This document shows positions 1-7,338 of a DNA stretch of 19,440 bases, in pieces; within the stretch, counting starts at the first letter, position 1; the number at the start of each line of letters is the position of its first letter. The notes beneath the pieces are model-generated. The model ran no database searches. It was not told where the DNA came from and was given only the letters and a program-made list of their open reading frames with translations. The DNA comes from Bacteroidetes bacterium 4572_112. Its GTDB lineage: Bacteria > Bacteroidota > Bacteroidia > Bacteroidales > UBA1556. Both the position numbers and the translations under genes were made by a program. Location: the NCBI GenBank assembly GCA_002254285.1, contig NIUZ01000151.1, positions 1-19,440 on the forward strand. Reading direction: 5' to 3'.

Positions 1-106
1 TATTATGCGCACACCTCGTGGTCGCGAAGCTACCGAAGCCGCATATACTCACTTAGGCAGATCAAAAACTCCCTCGATTAAGGATTTATTTACTAGCGAA
101 GATTAG
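1..106 (+). CDS. ruvB: RuvB Holliday-junction helicase, C-terminal end (partial)
   Basis: An open frame enters from the left edge (first full codon at position 2) and stops at TAG 104-106. Its 34 residues begin IMRTPRGREATEAAYTHLG, which matches the extreme C-terminus of RuvB, where the winged-helix DNA-binding domain ends in a conserved TPRGR...A..HLG pattern. RuvB is the hexameric AAA+ motor that drives branch migration of Holliday junctions with RuvA. The ATPase core lies outside the window. queG starts 9 nt after the stop, so the two genes are probably cotranscribed; I recall ruvB-queG adjacency from other Bacteroidota genomes. The identification rests on a short segment, but the motif is distinctive. 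Confidence 0.85.
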   Translation, partial: IMRTPRGREATEAAYTHLGRSKTPSIKDLFTSED

Positions 107-115
107 TAATCTGAT

Positions 116-1045
116 ATGGATAATTCATCTCTTTCTGCAAGAATAAAAGAGCTTGCTTTGGAAGTAGGCTTCGATGCCTGTGGTATTGCTGCAGTGGAAG
201 ATTTATCCGAAGAAAGAGATATTCTAAATCAATGGTTGGCAAAAAAACATCATGGCGATATGGCTTATATGGAGCGCAATATTAAAAAGCGTACAAATCC
301 ATCGGAGCTGATTGGCGGAGCACAGTCTGTTATTTCTGTTCTGCTAAACTATTATCCACAAAAACAACTTCATCCCAATAGCTTTTATAAAATATCAAAA
401 TACGCTTATGGTGCCGACTACCATTACGTAATTAAAGAAAAACTAAAGCCCATAATAGAGCTTCTGAACCAAGAAAAACCTGGAGTAAACATTAGAGCTT
501 TTACTGACTCGGCTCCTGTGCTCGACAAAAGCTGGGCGCAACGTGCAGGCTTAGGGTGGATGGGAAAAAACTCTCTTTTAATTAATAAGGAAATAGGTTC
601 ATTCTTCTTTATTGGTGAAATAATTGTTGATATGGATTTAAATACTGATTCCATATTCGATAAAGAGTATTGTGGCACATGCACCAAATGCATTGATGCC
701 TGCCCTACAGATGCTCTTCACAAACCTTATGAGATGGATGCCAATAAATGCATTTCATACCTTACCATAGAAACAAAAAAGGATATTCCTGAGGACATTA
801 TTCCAAAGCTCAATAACTGGATTTATGGCTGCGATATTTGTCAAGATGTATGCCCATGGAACTCTAAAGCAATGCCTAGCTCTGAGCCACATTTTCAGAT
901 TTCAGACTCCCTTAGTATGATGCAAAAGCAAGATTGGGAAGAGCTCACAAAACCTCAGTTCAAACTTTTATTCAAGAATTCGGCACTACAAAGAGGTGGG
1001 TATAAGAAGCTCAAATCTGTAATTTCAAGTATTTCAGGATTATAA
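116..1045 (+). CDS. queG: Epoxyqueuosine reductase QueG
   Basis: 309 residues. QueG is a cytoplasmic, cobalamin-dependent iron-sulfur enzyme that reduces epoxyqueuosine to queuosine in the wobble position of GUN-anticodon tRNAs, the last step of the pathway. The N-terminal cobalamin-binding half carries the family block DSAPVLDK (residues 131-138, with the conserved Asp 131) followed by GLGWMGKNSLLI (146-157). The ferredoxin-like half shows CGTCTKCIDACP (Cys 186, 189, 192, 196), Cys 212, and CDICQDVCPWN (Cys 239, 242, 246), enough to ligate two 4Fe-4S clusters. The protein lacks the C-terminal HEAT-like extension seen in longer QueG proteins of about 380 residues. The ATG at 116 lies 9 nt after the ruvB stop and is the first start in the frame, so translation is probably coupled. 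Confidence 0.95.
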   Translation: MDNSSLSARIKELALEVGFDACGIAAVEDLSEERDILNQWLAKKHHGDMAYMERNIKKRTNPSELIGGAQSVISVLLNYYPQKQLHPNSFYKISKYAYGADYHYVIKEKLKPIIELLNQEKPGVNIRAFTDSAPVLDKSWAQRAGLGWMGKNSLLINKEIGSFFFIGEIIVDMDLNTDSIFDKEYCGTCTKCIDACPTDALHKPYEMDANKCISYLTIETKKDIPEDIIPKLNNWIYGCDICQDVCPWNSKAMPSSEPHFQISDSLSMMQKQDWEELTKPQFKLLFKNSALQRGGYKKLKSVISSISGL

Positions 1046-1177
1046 ATATTAAATAATATATAGCCTCTATTTTTCGTCGACTTTACGTTAAATATCACAT
1101 AATAGACCATACTAAAATTTAAATTTCCATCTCAATTTGGCTGTAAATTTCTCTGTAAAAAAATAGCTATTTTTTAT

Positions 1178-1185
1178 TATCTTTC
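1178..1185 (+). promoter_or_regulatory. Weak candidate -7 box upstream of icmF
   Basis: TATCTTTC matches the Bacteroidota -7 consensus TAnnTTTG at all but the last base and lies about 80 nt before the icmF start. No TTTG sits at the expected -33 spacing. The rest of the 221-bp gap between queG and icmF shows no stem-loop terminator and no recognisable cobalamin-riboswitch B12 box. Confidence 0.25.
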
Positions 1186-1266
1186 GCTTCCTTATATAAA
1201 ACAAAGCAAACACACAATACTCTTGCTGAATAAGCAAGCACACAAACCATATAACATACTAATAAT

Positions 1267-4200
1267 ATGATAAGTAAAGACAGATATAAACCAGAAAATA
1301 GCGTAAGAGTTGTTACAGCAGCAAGTCTATTTGACGGCCATGATGCAGCAATAAATGTAATGCGTCGCGTAATTCAATCTACTGGTGTAGAGGTTATTCA
1401 TCTTGGGCATAATCGTTCTGTAAAGGAGATTGTTGATTGTGCAATTCAAGAAGATGTACAAGGCATCGCCCTTACCTCGTATCAAGGTGGACATATTGAA
1501 TTCTTTAAATATATGTACGATTTGCTACAGGAAAGTGGCAACGGGCATATCAAAATATATGGTGGTGGTGGCGGTGTAATCCTTCCTGATGAAATTAAGG
1601 AGCTTATGGATTACGGAATTACTCGCATATATGCTCCGGATGACGGACGTGAGATGGGCTTACAAGGAATGATTAACGACCTTGTACAAGGTTGCGATTT
1701 TCCTACAGGAAACTCTGTTGATTTTGGTATTGATAAAATTAAAGCTAAGGACGTAAATAGCATTGCTAGATTAATTTCTGCTGTGGAAAATAATCCTGAA
1801 GCAGTAACGGAGCTAGCAAAAGAAATAAAGGACGCCGCTGCAAAAGTGGATGTTCCGGTTATAGGTATTACAGGAACTGGTGGAGCAGGAAAATCTTCTT
1901 TAGAGGATGAGCTTATTCGACGTTTTCTTGATGATTCTGATGATAAAACCATTGCAATAATCTCGGTTGACCCATCAAAACGTAAAACTGGTGGCGCATT
2001 GCTTGGTGATAGAATACGCATGAATGCTATTAATGATGATAGAGTATATATGCGCTCGTTGGCAACTCGTCAATCAAATTTATCAGTATCGAAATACGTG
2101 CATGATGCATTGGATATTGTAAAAGTTGCTGGTTATGACCTTATTATTCTTGAAACTTCGGGAATTGGCCAAAGCGATACAGAAATTACTGCTCATAGCG
2201 ATATTGCAGCTTACGTAATGACTCCTGAATATGGTGCTGCTACTCAACTAGAGAAAATTGACATGCTTGATTTTGCTGATATAGTTGCTCTTAATAAATT
2301 CGATAAACGAGGCGCTTTAGACGCTCTTCGCGATGTAAAAAAGCAATATCAACGCAACCACGACCTTTGGGATATGGATGCTAATGATATGCCAATTTAT
2401 GGGACCATGGCTTCGCAATTCAACGACCCTGGAGTTAATGAATTCTATAGAAAACTTATGAAATTGGTTAGCGAAAAAACCAATAAAGATTTTAGCTCTA
2501 TAGTAAACGAAAGCACTGAGCTTTCAGAAAAAATACACATAATTCCTCCGCAACGTATTCGTTATTTATCAGAAATTAGCGAAACTGTACGTGGATATAA
2601 TCAGTGGGCAGAATCGCAGGCTGATGAAATGCAGAAGCTATATAGCCTTAAGCAAAGTGCTGAATTATTCAAAACTAATGGTGATGAAGCTACTGCTAAA
2701 ACCTTGAATAACGCCTATGACGTTCAGCTCGATAAAGTAGATAGAAGCAATATCCGAATTATGGATAATTGGGAGCAGAAAGTAAAGAAATACACTGAGC
2801 CTATCTATTCTTTTAAAGTTAGGGATAAAGAAATAAAGATAGAAACACATACCGAAAGTATATCTCATTTGCAGATTCCAAAAGTAAGTTTACCAAAGTA
2901 TAAAGCTTGGGGAGATATCCTTAAATGGAATCTTATGGAAAATGTTCCTGGTGAATTTCCTTTTGCTGCGGGAGTATTCCCATTTAAGCGCGAAGGCGAA
3001 GATCCAACGCGTATGTTTGCCGGAGAAGGTGGACCTGAGCGTACTAACCGACGCTTCCACTATGTATCAAAAGGACTGCCTGCCAAGAGATTATCAACAG
3101 CTTTTGATTCGGTAACTTTATATGGCAATGATCCAGATACTCGTCCTGATATCTACGGAAAAATTGGTAATTCGGGAGTAAGCATTGCTTGCCTTGATGA
3201 TGCCAAGAAACTATATTCTGGATTTGATTTGGCTGCGGCAATGACTTCTGTATCGCTTACAATCAATGGACCGGCTCCACACCTTGTGGGATATTTTATG
3301 AATGCTGCCATTGATCAACAATGTGAGAAATACATTATAGAAAACGAACTTAAAGATGAAGTTGATGCTAAAATAGAAGCTTTCTTTAAGCTTAGAAATA
3401 TTGAACGCCCAACATACCAAGGTGATTTACCTGAAGGAAATGATGGCTTAGGTCTTTATTTACTAGGAATAACTGGTGATGAGGTATTGCCAAAAGATGT
3501 GTACGCACAAATAAAAGCAAAAACCATAGCACAGGTGCGTGGAACTGTTCAAGCTGATATTCTTAAGGAAGACCAAGCACAGAACACCTGTATATTCTCT
3601 ACGGATTTCTCATTGAAATTGATGGGTGATATTCAGGAGTATTTTATTACTAATGGAGTAAGAAATTTCTACTCAGTATCAATTTCGGGATATCATATTG
3701 CTGAGGCAGGAGCAAATCCTATCTCTCAATTGGCATTTACCTTAAGTAACGGCTTCACTTATGTGGAGTATTACCTAAGCCGTGGTTTAAAGATTGACGA
3801 CTTTGCCCCTAACCTATCGTTCTTCTTTAGCAATGGAATTGACCCTGAATTTGCAGTAATTGGTAGAGTTGCTCGTTTGATTTGGGCTAAGGCTATAAAG
3901 AATAAATATGGCGGAAATGAGCGTTCACAAAAACTAAAATATCATATTCAAACTTCAGGACGTAGTTTACATGCTCAGGAGATTGATTTTAATGACATAA
4001 GAACTACGCTACAAGCATTATATGCAATTTATGACAATTGTAACTCACTACACACTAATGCTTATGACGAAGCTATAACTACTCCAACGGAGGAGTCGGT
4101 ACGTAGAGCAATGGCTATTCAAATGATTATTAACCACGAAATGGGCTTGGCTAAAAACCAGAATCCTAATCAGGGCTCATTCATTATTGAGGAGCTTACT

Positions 4201-4638
4201 GAGCTTGTAGAAGAGGCTGTGATGCTAGAGTTTGACAGAATTACTGAGCGTGGCGGTGTATTGGGAGCTATGGAGACAAATTACCAACGTGGTAAAATTC
4301 AAGAAGAATCACTTTATTACGAAACTTTGAAACATACTGGCAAACTGCCAATTATGGGAGTGAATACTTTTCTATCGAGTGCAGGATCACCAACGGTAAC
4401 TCCTGGAGAAGTAATTCGTGCTACCGAAACTGAGAAACAATATCAGATAGAGATGCTTGGCAATTTACACAAGAAATATAGTGTAGAGTCAGCAGAATGG
4501 TGCGAGAAACTTAAAACTGCTGCTGCAAATAACGAAAATGTATTTGCTGTACTAATGGATGCAGCAAAGTATTGCTCTATTGGTCAAATTACTAATTCAC
4601 TATTTAATGTTGGTGGACAGTACCGCAGAAATATGTAA
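1267..4638 (+). CDS. icmF: Fused isobutyryl-CoA mutase IcmF (B12 domain, G-protein chaperone and mutase)
   Basis: 1123 residues, close to known IcmF proteins (about 1090). IcmF interconverts isobutyryl-CoA and n-butyryl-CoA with adenosylcobalamin; its built-in GTPase loads and protects the cofactor. Domain order: cobalamin-binding Rossmann domain at 1-150, with the DxH motif D23-G-H25; MeaB-like G domain at about 190-440, with P-loop GTGGAGKS (203-210) and NKFD (343-346); linker; TIM-barrel large subunit from about 560 to the end, with FPFKR (571-575) and RMFAGEG. The segment EDQAQNTCIF places Gln 772 where methylmalonyl-CoA mutase has the arginine that holds the substrate carboxylate (block MVRNTYI), so this is an IcmF and not a methylmalonyl-CoA mutase. 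Automatic annotation often names such genes methylmalonyl-CoA mutase. The gene stands alone and ends at a strong terminator. Confidence 0.93.
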   Translation: MISKDRYKPENSVRVVTAASLFDGHDAAINVMRRVIQSTGVEVIHLGHNRSVKEIVDCAIQEDVQGIALTSYQGGHIEFFKYMYDLLQESGNGHIKIYGGGGGVILPDEIKELMDYGITRIYAPDDGREMGLQGMINDLVQGCDFPTGNSVDFGIDKIKAKDVNSIARLISAVENNPEAVTELAKEIKDAAAKVDVPVIGITGTGGAGKSSLEDELIRRFLDDSDDKTIAIISVDPSKRKTGGALLGDRIRMNAINDDRVYMRSLATRQSNLSVSKYVHDALDIVKVAGYDLIILETSGIGQSDTEITAHSDIAAYVMTPEYGAATQLEKIDMLDFADIVALNKFDKRGALDALRDVKKQYQRNHDLWDMDANDMPIYGTMASQFNDPGVNEFYRKLMKLVSEKTNKDFSSIVNESTELSEKIHIIPPQRIRYLSEISETVRGYNQWAESQADEMQKLYSLKQSAELFKTNGDEATAKTLNNAYDVQLDKVDRSNIRIMDNWEQKVKKYTEPIYSFKVRDKEIKIETHTESISHLQIPKVSLPKYKAWGDILKWNLMENVPGEFPFAAGVFPFKREGEDPTRMFAGEGGPERTNRRFHYVSKGLPAKRLSTAFDSVTLYGNDPDTRPDIYGKIGNSGVSIACLDDAKKLYSGFDLAAAMTSVSLTINGPAPHLVGYFMNAAIDQQCEKYIIENELKDEVDAKIEAFFKLRNIERPTYQGDLPEGNDGLGLYLLGITGDEVLPKDVYAQIKAKTIAQVRGTVQADILKEDQAQNTCIFSTDFSLKLMGDIQEYFITNGVRNFYSVSISGYHIAEAGANPISQLAFTLSNGFTYVEYYLSRGLKIDDFAPNLSFFFSNGIDPEFAVIGRVARLIWAKAIKNKYGGNERSQKLKYHIQTSGRSLHAQEIDFNDIRTTLQALYAIYDNCNSLHTNAYDEAITTPTEESVRRAMAIQMIINHEMGLAKNQNPNQGSFIIEELTELVEEAVMLEFDRITERGGVLGAMETNYQRGKIQEESLYYETLKHTGKLPIMGVNTFLSSAGSPTVTPGEVIRATETEKQYQIEMLGNLHKKYSVESAEWCEKLKTAAANNENVFAVLMDAAKYCSIGQITNSLFNVGGQYRRNM

Positions 4639-4658
4639 TACGTGCAATTAAACAATAT

Positions 4659-4709
4659 AAAGATCCACAATTATTAACTATTAGAGTTTTGATTGTGGGT
4701 CTTTTTTTT
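4659..4709 (+). terminator. Rho-independent terminator of icmF
   Basis: AAAGATCCACAAT (4659-4671) pairs with ATTGTGGGTCTTT (4692-4704) with a single G-U wobble. The stem runs into eight T residues (4702-4709), starting 21 nt after the icmF stop. Confidence 0.9.
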
Positions 4710-4755
4710 ATTACTAATTTCTTAGTAATTGAATTGTAATCAGTATTCAGCAGGT

Positions 4756-4813
4756 CAGTAATCGGAAACAATAATTTGACTGATAAATATCGGTTATAGA
4801 ATACCGATTACTG
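4756..4813. repeat. Inverted repeat with two competing hairpins
   Basis: CAGTAATCGG (4756-4765) is the exact reverse complement of CCGATTACTG (4804-4813). A shorter alternative hairpin uses ATCGGT (4789-4794) with ACCGAT (4803-4808), so the right arm can pair with either partner. It lies between the icmF terminator and the terminator of the opposing operon; no function can be assigned. Confidence 0.55.
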
Positions 4814-4857
4814 TTTGTTGAAAGAAAATGATATAAGATATTTTATAGGACAGTGTC

Positions 4858-4902
4858 AAAAAAAAAGGTCATAAACTATACCTATTAAAGGTATAGTTTA
4901 TG
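4858..4902 (-). terminator. Terminator of the purM-prfA-pyrF cluster (- strand)
   Basis: A perfect 14-bp stem, CATAAACTATACCT (4870-4883) with AGGTATAGTTTATG (4889-4902), closes a 5-nt loop. On the - strand it is followed after ACC by nine T residues (complement of the A run at about 4858-4866). It lies 36 bp downstream of the outer-membrane remnant and would end transcripts of the operon. Confidence 0.85.
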
Positions 4903-4937
4903 GGCTTAAGTCTTGAGATTTATATAACTATGAGCGC

Positions 4938-5144
4938 TTAAAAATAATAAGCAACTCTAACTCCAGCCCACTCTTTGTCACCAACAAAAGAGTAATTTGC
5001 TTGTATATCTAGTTTCCAAAAAACGATACCTACTGCAGGAACATAGCCCCATGAATCAACACCAGTAAAATACCCACCTCTAGCTTCAAAATACACTGGA
5101 CCAGCCAAAGCTCTAAGTCCGGCGGTAAACTCCCAAATTGACAT
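4938..5144 (-). pseudogene. C-terminal remnant of an outer-membrane beta-barrel protein
   Basis: A 68-residue frame with alternating aromatic/small residues typical of membrane beta-strands (for example GPVYFEARGGYF and GYVPAVGIVFWKLDIQANYSF), ending WAGVRVAYYF. A terminal Phe is the usual outer-membrane-protein C-terminal signature recognised by the BAM machinery. There is no signal peptide and no room for a barrel; in frame, a TAG stop lies only five codons upstream of the ATG. I infer that this is the last few strands of a barrel gene that lost its 5' part. It sits 74 bp downstream of pyrF, directly after the 30-bp duplication of the pyrF end, and just before the operon terminator, so it is probably still transcribed. 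A genuine short protein cannot be excluded. Confidence 0.55.
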
Positions 5145-5187
5145 ATTTGGATGTTCCTAATTAATCATTAACAATTAAACATTAATA

Positions 5188-5247
5188 ATTATAATATTCC
5201 TTTATCTTTAAGTAATCATTATAATATTCCTTTATCTTTAAGTAATC
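5188..5247. repeat. Exact 30-bp tandem duplication at the 3' end of pyrF
   Basis: Positions 5188-5217 and 5218-5247 are identical. On the - strand the upstream copy encodes the last pyrF residues (LLKDKGIL and the stop codon) and the downstream copy repeats that sequence outside the reading frame's end. The unit is ten codons long, and the present gene still ends cleanly at TAA (5221-5219). Confidence 0.95.
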
Positions 5248-6055
5248 CTTCCATCTCTATTTGAAGTTCCTTAGCTTTAGAAGCTGCAACCTCAGCAAAA
5301 TCTTGCTCCACAGAAGCAAAGATAATTCCTCGTGAAGAGTTCACCAATAGTCCACAAGTATCGTTCATTCCATATTTTGATACTTCTGAAAGACTTCCAC
5401 CCTGAGCTCCAACACCAGGTACTAAAAGAAAATGCTCTGGAACATATTTACGAATCTCAGTAAAAAATTCAGCCTTAGTAGCACCTACAACATACATAAT
5501 GCGCTCGTCGTTTGCCCATTCTTGTGATTTTGTAAGAACTTGCTTATAAAGCTCATCATCTTTATCAGAACTAGGTTTTACTGTCTGAAAATCGAAAGCC
5601 CCTTTATTTGAAGTAAGTGCCAATAACACTACCCACTTATTATCATATTCCAAAAATGGAGAAACTGAATCTACTCCCATATACGGAGCAACAGTTATTG
5701 AATCGAAAGGCATATTTTCAAGAAAAGCCTTAGCATACATTTTTGATGTATTACCAATATCACCACGCTTAGCATCAGCAATAGTAAATGCTTCTGGCGC
5801 TTTCTCTTTAAGATAGTTGATGGTTTTCTCTAGAGACTTCCATCCTTCGGCACCACGCGATTCATAAAAAGCAATGTTTGGCTTATAAGCTACTGTATAA
5901 GGTAATGTAGCATCAATAATCTGCTTATTAAACTCAAATACAGGATCCTCGCTATCTAATAAATGCTTCGGTATTTTATTAATATCAGAATCTAATCCCA
6001 CACATAGGAATGATTTCTTTTTCTTTATTTGCTCAAATAATTCTTGCTTTGTCAT
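5219..6055 (-). CDS. pyrF: Orotidine 5'-phosphate decarboxylase (type 2)
   Basis: 278 residues, the usual size of the longer type-2 PyrF group. The enzyme decarboxylates OMP to UMP, the last step of pyrimidine synthesis, in the cytoplasm. The N-terminus shows FLCVGLDSD (Asp 22) and AYKPN (Lys 58). The catalytic signature IADAKRGDIGNT gives the Asp 94-x-Lys 96-xx-Asp 99 array. LVPGVGAQGG, the phosphate-binding glycine-rich loop, is near the C-terminus. The gene is third in the - strand order purM-prfA-pyrF, which I recall as conserved in Bacteroidales. It is separated from prfA by a 199-bp gap holding a structured hairpin element, so its expression could be partly uncoupled from the upstream genes. 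The last ten codons are duplicated immediately downstream. Confidence 0.96.
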   Translation of the reverse strand: MTKQELFEQIKKKKSFLCVGLDSDINKIPKHLLDSEDPVFEFNKQIIDATLPYTVAYKPNIAFYESRGAEGWKSLEKTINYLKEKAPEAFTIADAKRGDIGNTSKMYAKAFLENMPFDSITVAPYMGVDSVSPFLEYDNKWVVLLALTSNKGAFDFQTVKPSSDKDDELYKQVLTKSQEWANDERIMYVVGATKAEFFTEIRKYVPEHFLLVPGVGAQGGSLSEVSKYGMNDTCGLLVNSSRGIIFASVEQDFAEVAASKAKELQIEMEGLLKDKGIL

Positions 6056-6122
6056 TATGTATATGTTTTATAGAATATAGTATTACTATAATTACTTTAG
6101 TTATATAATCTTAGCTCTGGTG

Positions 6123-6232
6123 TATAAAAGGCGTCAAGATTGAGGCGGATGCGATGTTGACTATCAGGAGTTTATTGTGATAAATGACTGATTGGCAACA
6201 TGAATCCAACGAAAATATTGACGTTTTTTATA
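6123..6232. repeat. 110-bp nested hairpin element between prfA and pyrF
   Basis: Ends are 15-bp inverted repeats: TATAAAAGGCGTCAA (6123-6137) against TTGACGTTTTTTATA (6218-6232), differing at two positions that still form G-U pairs in RNA. Further nested pairs follow inward: GGAT (6147-6150) with ATCC (6204-6207), ATGTTG (6154-6159) with CAACAT (6196-6201), ATCAG (6163-6167) with CTGAT (6188-6192), and TTTAT (6171-6175) with ATAAA (6180-6184) around a TGTG loop. The interior is visibly more GC-rich than the surrounding spacer. It resembles a MITE- or REP-type mobile palindrome, but a structured mRNA spacer is an alternative. Confidence 0.75.
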
Positions 6233-6254
6233 ACCATTTAGAATCAATAAAAGA

Positions 6255-7325
6255 TTATTGCATTTCCTCTTTTAATCTCTCAGCATTTTCAGCCATCTGT
6301 AAGCCTTCAATTATTTCCTTTATATCTCCATCAATAATTGCTGGTAGATTATATAAAGTTAATCCAATGCGGTGATCAGTAACCCTACCCTGTGGCCAGT
6401 TATAAGTTCTAATTTTGGCAGAGCGGTCACCAGTAGAAACCATTGTCTTACGTTTAGAAGATATAACCTCCATATGCTTAGCATACTCTAGTTCATAAAT
6501 TCTTGTACGAAGTACCTTCATTGCTTTTGCAAGATTCTTTAGCTGCGATTTTTCATCTTGGCAAGTTACCACAATCCCTGTAGGCTCGTGAGTCAAGCGA
6601 ATTGCCGAATATGTAGTATTTACCGACTGTCCACCAGGTCCTGATGCACAATAAGTATCCTTACGAATATCTGCTGGATTTAAGTCAATATCGAACTCCT
6701 CAGCCTCTGGCAATACTGCCACAGTAGCTGCAGAAGTATGTACACGACCTTGGGTTTCTGTTTTTGGAACACGCTGTACACGGTGTACTCCCGACTCAAA
6801 TTTCATGGTACCATATACGTCCTTGCCACTAACATTTAGCACAATTTCCTTATAGCCACCCATTGTTCCTTCGGCAATATCCACAACGTCAATTTTCCAT
6901 CCTTTACTATCGCAAAATTTGGTATACATACGGTAAAGATCGCCAGCAAAAAGGCTAGCCTCATCGCCACCAGTTCCTGCACGAATTTCTAATACAATAT
7001 TCTTGCTATCCTCAGGATCTTTAGGAATCATAAGTACTTTTACTTCTTCCTCAAGCTCTTCCTTACGAGATAGTAATTCACTTAATTCTTCCTTTGCCAT
7101 ATCCACAAAGTCCGAATCAGTCTCATTGGCTATAATATCGCGGCTCGATTCCACATTTTCAACAATATTCTTATATTCTTTATAAGCATTATCAAGTGGT
7201 TCAAGATCTTTATATTCTTTATTTAAGCTCACAAATTTCTTCATATCCGAAATAGTAGCAGGATCTGACATCTGCTCCGAAATATTCAAGAATTTATTAT
7301 GTATTGCTGCTAATTTATCAAGCAT
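6255..7325 (-). CDS. prfA: Peptide chain release factor 1
   Basis: 356 residues, the normal RF1 length. RF1 recognises UAA and UAG at the ribosomal A site and triggers peptidyl-tRNA hydrolysis. The coiled N-terminal domain covers about 1-110. The stop-codon-reading PxT motif is P187-K-T189 within RVQRVPKTETQGRVHTS; RF2 would have SPF here. The catalytic GGQ is at 231-233 in ASGPGGQSVNTT, whose glutamine is the PrmC methylation target. The frame is open 28 codons further upstream to 7409, but that segment overlaps the purM end and adds residues unlike RF1. The start MLDKLAAIHNKF at 7325, 13 nt after the purM stop, gives the expected N-terminus. Confidence 0.96.
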   Translation of the reverse strand: MLDKLAAIHNKFLNISEQMSDPATISDMKKFVSLNKEYKDLEPLDNAYKEYKNIVENVESSRDIIANETDSDFVDMAKEELSELLSRKEELEEEVKVLMIPKDPEDSKNIVLEIRAGTGGDEASLFAGDLYRMYTKFCDSKGWKIDVVDIAEGTMGGYKEIVLNVSGKDVYGTMKFESGVHRVQRVPKTETQGRVHTSAATVAVLPEAEEFDIDLNPADIRKDTYCASGPGGQSVNTTYSAIRLTHEPTGIVVTCQDEKSQLKNLAKAMKVLRTRIYELEYAKHMEVISSKRKTMVSTGDRSAKIRTYNWPQGRVTDHRIGLTLYNLPAIIDGDIKEIIEGLQMAENAERLKEEMQ

Positions 7326-7338
7326 AATATTTTGGTTT

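Noticed and set aside
1046..1266. Cobalamin riboswitch ahead of icmF
   Set aside because: No B12-box-like sequence or long conserved stem structure is visible in the 221-bp gap.
6184..6375. A 63-codon frame on the + strand between pyrF and prfA
   Set aside because: It is made from half of the hairpin element plus antisense prfA sequence and resembles no protein.
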